A DNA stretch of 64,000 nt from Protonemura montana (taxonomy: Eukaryota > Arthropoda > Insecta > Plecoptera > Nemouridae). The translations under genes and the position numbers were made by a program. The DNA lies in contig OX387603.1 of NCBI GenBank assembly GCA_947568835.1, forward strand, positions 13,416,651-13,480,650, written 5' to 3'. This document shows, piece after piece, positions 60,445 through 64,000 of the stretch (positions within the stretch are counted from its first letter, which is position 1; each line of letters starts with the position of its first letter). The notes below the pieces were generated by a model. That model saw only the letters and a program-made list of their open reading frames with translations, searched no databases and was not told where the DNA came from.

Positions 60445-61818
60445 AAATCAGTTGTGATTTTCAAAATACGTTGTGATCAAGATGTGATGACTGATAATCA
60501 AAACGATTAAACTTGACTTTAAGGTTTCTTTGGCTTAGATATTTTTGAAAATTTTTTCATGCACCGACCAAGGTGTGATTTAATCGTTTGGGTCCGTAGT
60601 TCTTCCTTGTCTTAAAATAGACAGCGCTAGCAGGATTACTAACAGCAGCACCCCTGTCAAGAATTCAATAGATTTGTTTACTTTTGTTTTATAGTCACTG
60701 ATGGACACTATCAAAAAATTAAACATCAAAATAAGCTTTTCGTTTGCGTCAAAGAGCAGGTATTCCGAGACAGAAAATCATTGTTATAAAATAAAAATAA
60801 GAAAAGCACAGTCCTTTTACTTTCATTTTCACTTGCCCCTTTTCAAAAGTGTAAAATGTGAATGAGTCTACAGAATGAGATTCATAAGGATGGGTGGAAA
60901 TAAGATACGATTGTAGGTAGGTATAGGTAGATAGATAGATAGCATGTTATATTTCTTTATAATTTGTTATATTCATACGGGTTTTTGTTACGCATTACTA
61001 AACCAACTTGACAACCTCTTTCAGGTGACACTGAATACCCCACGACGACCTGATAATCCTTTTACACGCTAGGGTAAGCCGTGCTACCTCCGCCTACCTA
61101 TCTCAACTATCTCAAGCTTCCTCGAATATATGTTATTAAAATCGGGCACGAACTCGACGTAGCATTTTCTTGCTCACATAGCATGGAGAGAAAAAAACAT
61201 TACAATACTTACAAATTTTGCATGAGGACAGAGTTGGGAGAGTTCATACGTATTTCTTTACACTTTCTCTCCCTAACGTTTATGTAATCATCAGTGACAG
61301 CAAAGTATGTAAAGTTGCATACCTAATTAGGAGCTTTACCATGAGGTTACTACTCGAAGTTTTTCTTTTCTCTGGTTTTGGAAAATCACAGAGCTTGACG
61401 GAAAAGAACTTGTGTATCTAAAACATAAGAAAATAAATTAAATATATATATGTTAAATTCAAATAACCCCAGACTGATAATTTTTATTTCACAGTATATC
61501 TCTTCAACAATAATTGCAATAATATCTGGTACAATTTTCAAAAAGACAGTAATATAATTCTAAGATTATCGTTGAAAGACCACCCTGTATACAGCTACCT
61601 ATGAGGCCACACGTAGTCACTGAATCAAGATATTAAATCTCACCAAACAACTAAACAGAGCGACTGACTACCCAAAAGATATCCTTAATCTTGTCTTTAA
61701 AATAACCCGTTTCCTTTAAATTCTTCTCGCAGCCAGCTCTTCAGTTCAATGAAGGGCTGTCACGCGTGATAAATGGTTCCCTCCTTTCATTACGCCATCC
61801 AGAGATTTGGTTACGTCG

Positions 61819-61840
61819 TCTACCCATGGTCTACCCATGG
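61819..61840. repeat. Tandem doublet of TCTACCCATGG
   Basis: Two exact adjacent 11-bp copies. No known role. Confidence 0.85.
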
Positions 61841-62635
61841 TCTTGCTAGATGCTAAGGGTTGGTCTCGGTTAGTTAGATTCTATACGATGATCGTCATAG
61901 TCTCGCTTCGTAAAATCCATTCCGAATACTAGATTAACGATAATAAATATTCTATTGACTGAGAAATTGAAATATGGGGGTCTGGGAATGCGTGGGGGTA
62001 TACTAGGGTTTGTGACGAACGAAGGGCATTGAAATTAATTGGTGATCAGTTGCTGTTGGGAAGGCGACTCGGCACATTTTGAACAGTATCTTTTCATCAC
62101 ATAGGATTTCTAGGGATAAATGTTTGTGAGGAAGTATAATGTCAGCACTAAAGACCGCAATGACGATGGAAGTTTGTTGCGTGGTGAAATGTATTGAACC
62201 ACTTGGAATGCTTGTTGACAAAGACTAACTTTGGCTTTACCCTACGGCTTCATAGTATCATTGAATTTATAGGTGCAGTCAGAGGGCTAGCGTTAATGTT
62301 AAATGCACGTTCTACTGGGCAAACCAGCAGGTAACGCGTGGTAACGGTAGATGCCACCCGAGGACGCTTGCGTCCGCACTTTTCTTATTTAAATTAAAAC
62401 TAAATTAGTAGAGTTCATAAAAATAAAATACCCGCGCATTGTAATTTAATAAGATTTCAAATAAATACAACGCATCCAACGTCAAATTGTGGCTACTCGA
62501 GATTGAATGGTTGTGACGTGGTATAGCGTCACTAGAATCAGAGTGACTGTTAGTACTCAGAGCCTCTTAATTCTACTCCTTGGAGATCTGTCATTCTCAT
62601 CAAATAGACTAAAATCGTTTTAAGGAGCATATTGT

Positions 62636-62708
62636 GTCCAAGTAGCTCAATGGGTTAAAGCAATACCCGCGGTAGGTGGAGATCGGGGCTCGAATACCCA
62701 TTTGGGCA
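62636..62708 (+). mobile_element. tRNA-derived SINE head or tRNA pseudogene
   Basis: The 73-nt sequence keeps a full seven-pair acceptor stem (GTCCAAG with TTTGGGC, including G-T pairs) and recognisable promoter boxes (TAGCTCAATGGG and GGCTCGAATAC). The T stem has mismatches at both ends, the anticodon loop lacks T33, and the D stem is imperfect. That pattern fits a retroposed tRNA-like head better than a working tRNA. The downstream 60 bp is AT-rich and I could not define a tail. Confidence 0.55.
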
Positions 62709-63379
62709 TCAGTTTTTCAGACGGTAGTTGTGTTCATAATAATAAAATCCGATAAGTTTTTTTTCAGTAGACCATCATGAGATTCTTGTACAACTACTTT
62801 AAATACCATGCACTTATTTCTTGTAAAAATAATTAACCATTGCATTAGTGTGATTTTAATTATGGCCAGCAACGTTTATTTTTTGATGTCACTGATCCCT
62901 GGCCAAACAGCACCTTGCAGCCCAGACAGCATTTGTAGAATGAACAACCTTTTACGATATGTATATCAAATAAACCTTAAAATACCTATAAATTAAACAA
63001 ATTTGATGAAAGCTGTGTGGTTTTTATGTGCTACTTTTTCTACTCATAGCACTAATTAATGAAAAATAATGAAAACGTTAAAATTTGGAGTTGTTTAATA
63101 AAAAACAACTTAATTAACCCTATTTTTGAGAAAAGCTGATGATATTAACTTCCAATCACTGTGATAATTCAGGATGGCGACACCAATTACACTGAGATAA
63201 CAAGAACTGTAGATCGACGCCGATTATTTTTGAGCGCCAGGAAGAATCAACTTGGAATGTCACATTTAAACGATCACAACGGCAACTCTGGTAACATGAG
63301 GACAATGAAAATTTCCTGCTATCGTCACAGATAGGTAGTGACACGAACGTGAAGGTAATTGTGTTGACTGTGTACTTAC

Positions 63380-63456
63380 TTGATGGATTTGCTAAGACAA
63401 GACCATTCTGATTAGGCATACCAGCGTAGGGATCATGTAACTTTTCCGTTGGAGAT
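63380..63456 (-). CDS. Internal coding exon (gene A), acceptor uncertain
   Basis: The donor is a consensus (CATCAA|GTAAGT), and the frame to its left reads HDPYAGMPNQNGLVLANPS, leaving phase 1. It matches the exon at 59.8 kb. The start is the problem: the acceptor used (ctcgag at 63457-63458) restores frame with the exon at 63907, giving R-SPTEKLHDPY, but has no pyrimidine tract. A much better acceptor at 63527 (tactttttcattag) leads to an in-frame TAA. In that case translation would have to begin at the ATG at 63419 (MPNQNG), making this a 5' exon of a short isoform. Confidence 0.45.
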
Positions 63457-63839
63457 CTCGAGCGTTATTTTCTCGGTAAATTCCCGAGGTAATACACATC
63501 AATTAACGACATAAAGTTTGTGATCTCTAATGAAAAAGTATCATGATTAGGTCTAGTTATGGTTAGGCCAGACAGTTATGGTTAGTTATAATTGTTAGGC
63601 CTTGTTTTCTTCTCTGTAGCAACGCAAAATTCTTTAAGCCACTATTTTATGCGCCCAGAATTTTACCTTATAATTCCAGCTGCAGAAAATATCAACTTTA
63701 TCTAGCAGATCAAAGTATGGATAGTTTCCATTGAGGAGCAGCACAGGATATGAATCACACCTCAAGAACTTCTTCAACACTAGAAGAGTATTTTAATGTT
63801 TACTAATGAAATAAAATCATCAGAAATATCTGCCAGAAA

Positions 63840-63878
63840 ACTGCACAGCTACAAATATAATATATATATATATTTACT
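63840..63878. repeat. (AT)n microsatellite
   Basis: A run of tatatatatata with AT-rich edges in the intron between two gene A exons. Confidence 0.75.
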
Positions 63879-63906
63879 AATATAAAATAAAACATTTGTT
63901 ATTTAC

Positions 63907-64000
63907 CTACAAACACAACTGGTATGTTGTGCGGAAATTGTTTCCCATTCAGATCTTTCGTTATGGACGGAATCATTTAATATCGTATTCTTTTTAAAAT
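63907..64000 (-). CDS. Coding exon at window edge (gene A, partial)
   Basis: On the minus strand a donor (GTTTGTAG|GTAAAT) ends a frame open to the window edge. It includes NTILNDSVHNERSEWETISA and then QHTSCVC, leaving phase 2. A second frame, starting at an ATG at 63976 (MIPSITKDLN), is also open and would leave phase 1. The first is preferred because it needs no start inside the window and joins the next exon through an arginine codon. The acceptor lies outside the window. Product unknown. Confidence 0.45.

Larger units (their letters stand above)
59886..63379. other. Probable intron of gene A with repeat fragments
   Basis: Contains a possible retrotransposon remnant at 60166-60444, a gata-type microsatellite near 60,920-60,945, an 11-bp doublet at 61819-61840 and a tRNA-like SINE head at 62636. 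No other exon is supported. Confidence 0.4.

Noticed and set aside
1..64000. CRISPR arrays, phage or plasmid functions, bacterial operons
   Set aside because: No spaced direct-repeat arrays or bacterial-type genes; the composition and spliced exons are those of an animal nuclear genome.

Overview
The window is nuclear DNA from an AT-rich animal genome, probably an invertebrate. The evidence is a near absence of long reading frames, short coding exons with GT-AG splice sites in kilobase-scale introns, a 5S rRNA-derived SINE family, tRNA-like sequences and several simple-sequence arrays. An arthropod is my guess; the species cannot be told from the sequence. Nothing resembles a bacterial operon, prophage or CRISPR locus. 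Exons here are predictions from splice sites, open frame and phase, without a homology search. || Genes. The best coding evidence is on the minus strand. Gene A enters at the right edge and can be followed through exons near 63.9, 63.4, 59.8 and 53.6 kb, where a stop codon is followed by AATAAA. Its phases fit, but one acceptor is weak. Gene B appears to start at 51.9 kb with a signal-peptide exon. It is followed by candidate exons at 39.6, 36.5, 32.5, 10.5 and 1.1 kb, of which 10.5 kb is the most convincing exon in the window. Introns reach 22 kb and no product is recognised. Plus-strand coding signals are weaker: a GC-rich exon-like block at 2.3 kb, single candidates at 4.5 and 10.0 kb, and a two-exon gene end at 30.3-30.6 kb. 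|| Repeats dominate. Five copies of a SINE whose head is derived from 5S rRNA lie at 6.6-7.0, 29.2-29.9, 35.9, 38.1-38.4 and 52.3-52.7 kb. Three have target-site duplications of about 13 bp, and the 29 kb copy is a dimer inside one duplication. About 1.85 kb of a decamer array (consensus CCATAGAATA) lies at 17.0-18.85 kb and produces long spurious reading frames. Other elements are a hAT-like non-autonomous transposon at 12.5-13.4 kb, two foldback elements of about 215 bp beside SINE copies (35.6 and 38.5 kb), and at least four further low-copy repeat families. A tRNA-Lys(CTT)-like sequence lies at 44.9 kb and a tRNA-like SINE head at 62.6 kb. || The remaining DNA is read as intron or intergenic sequence with no supported gene.
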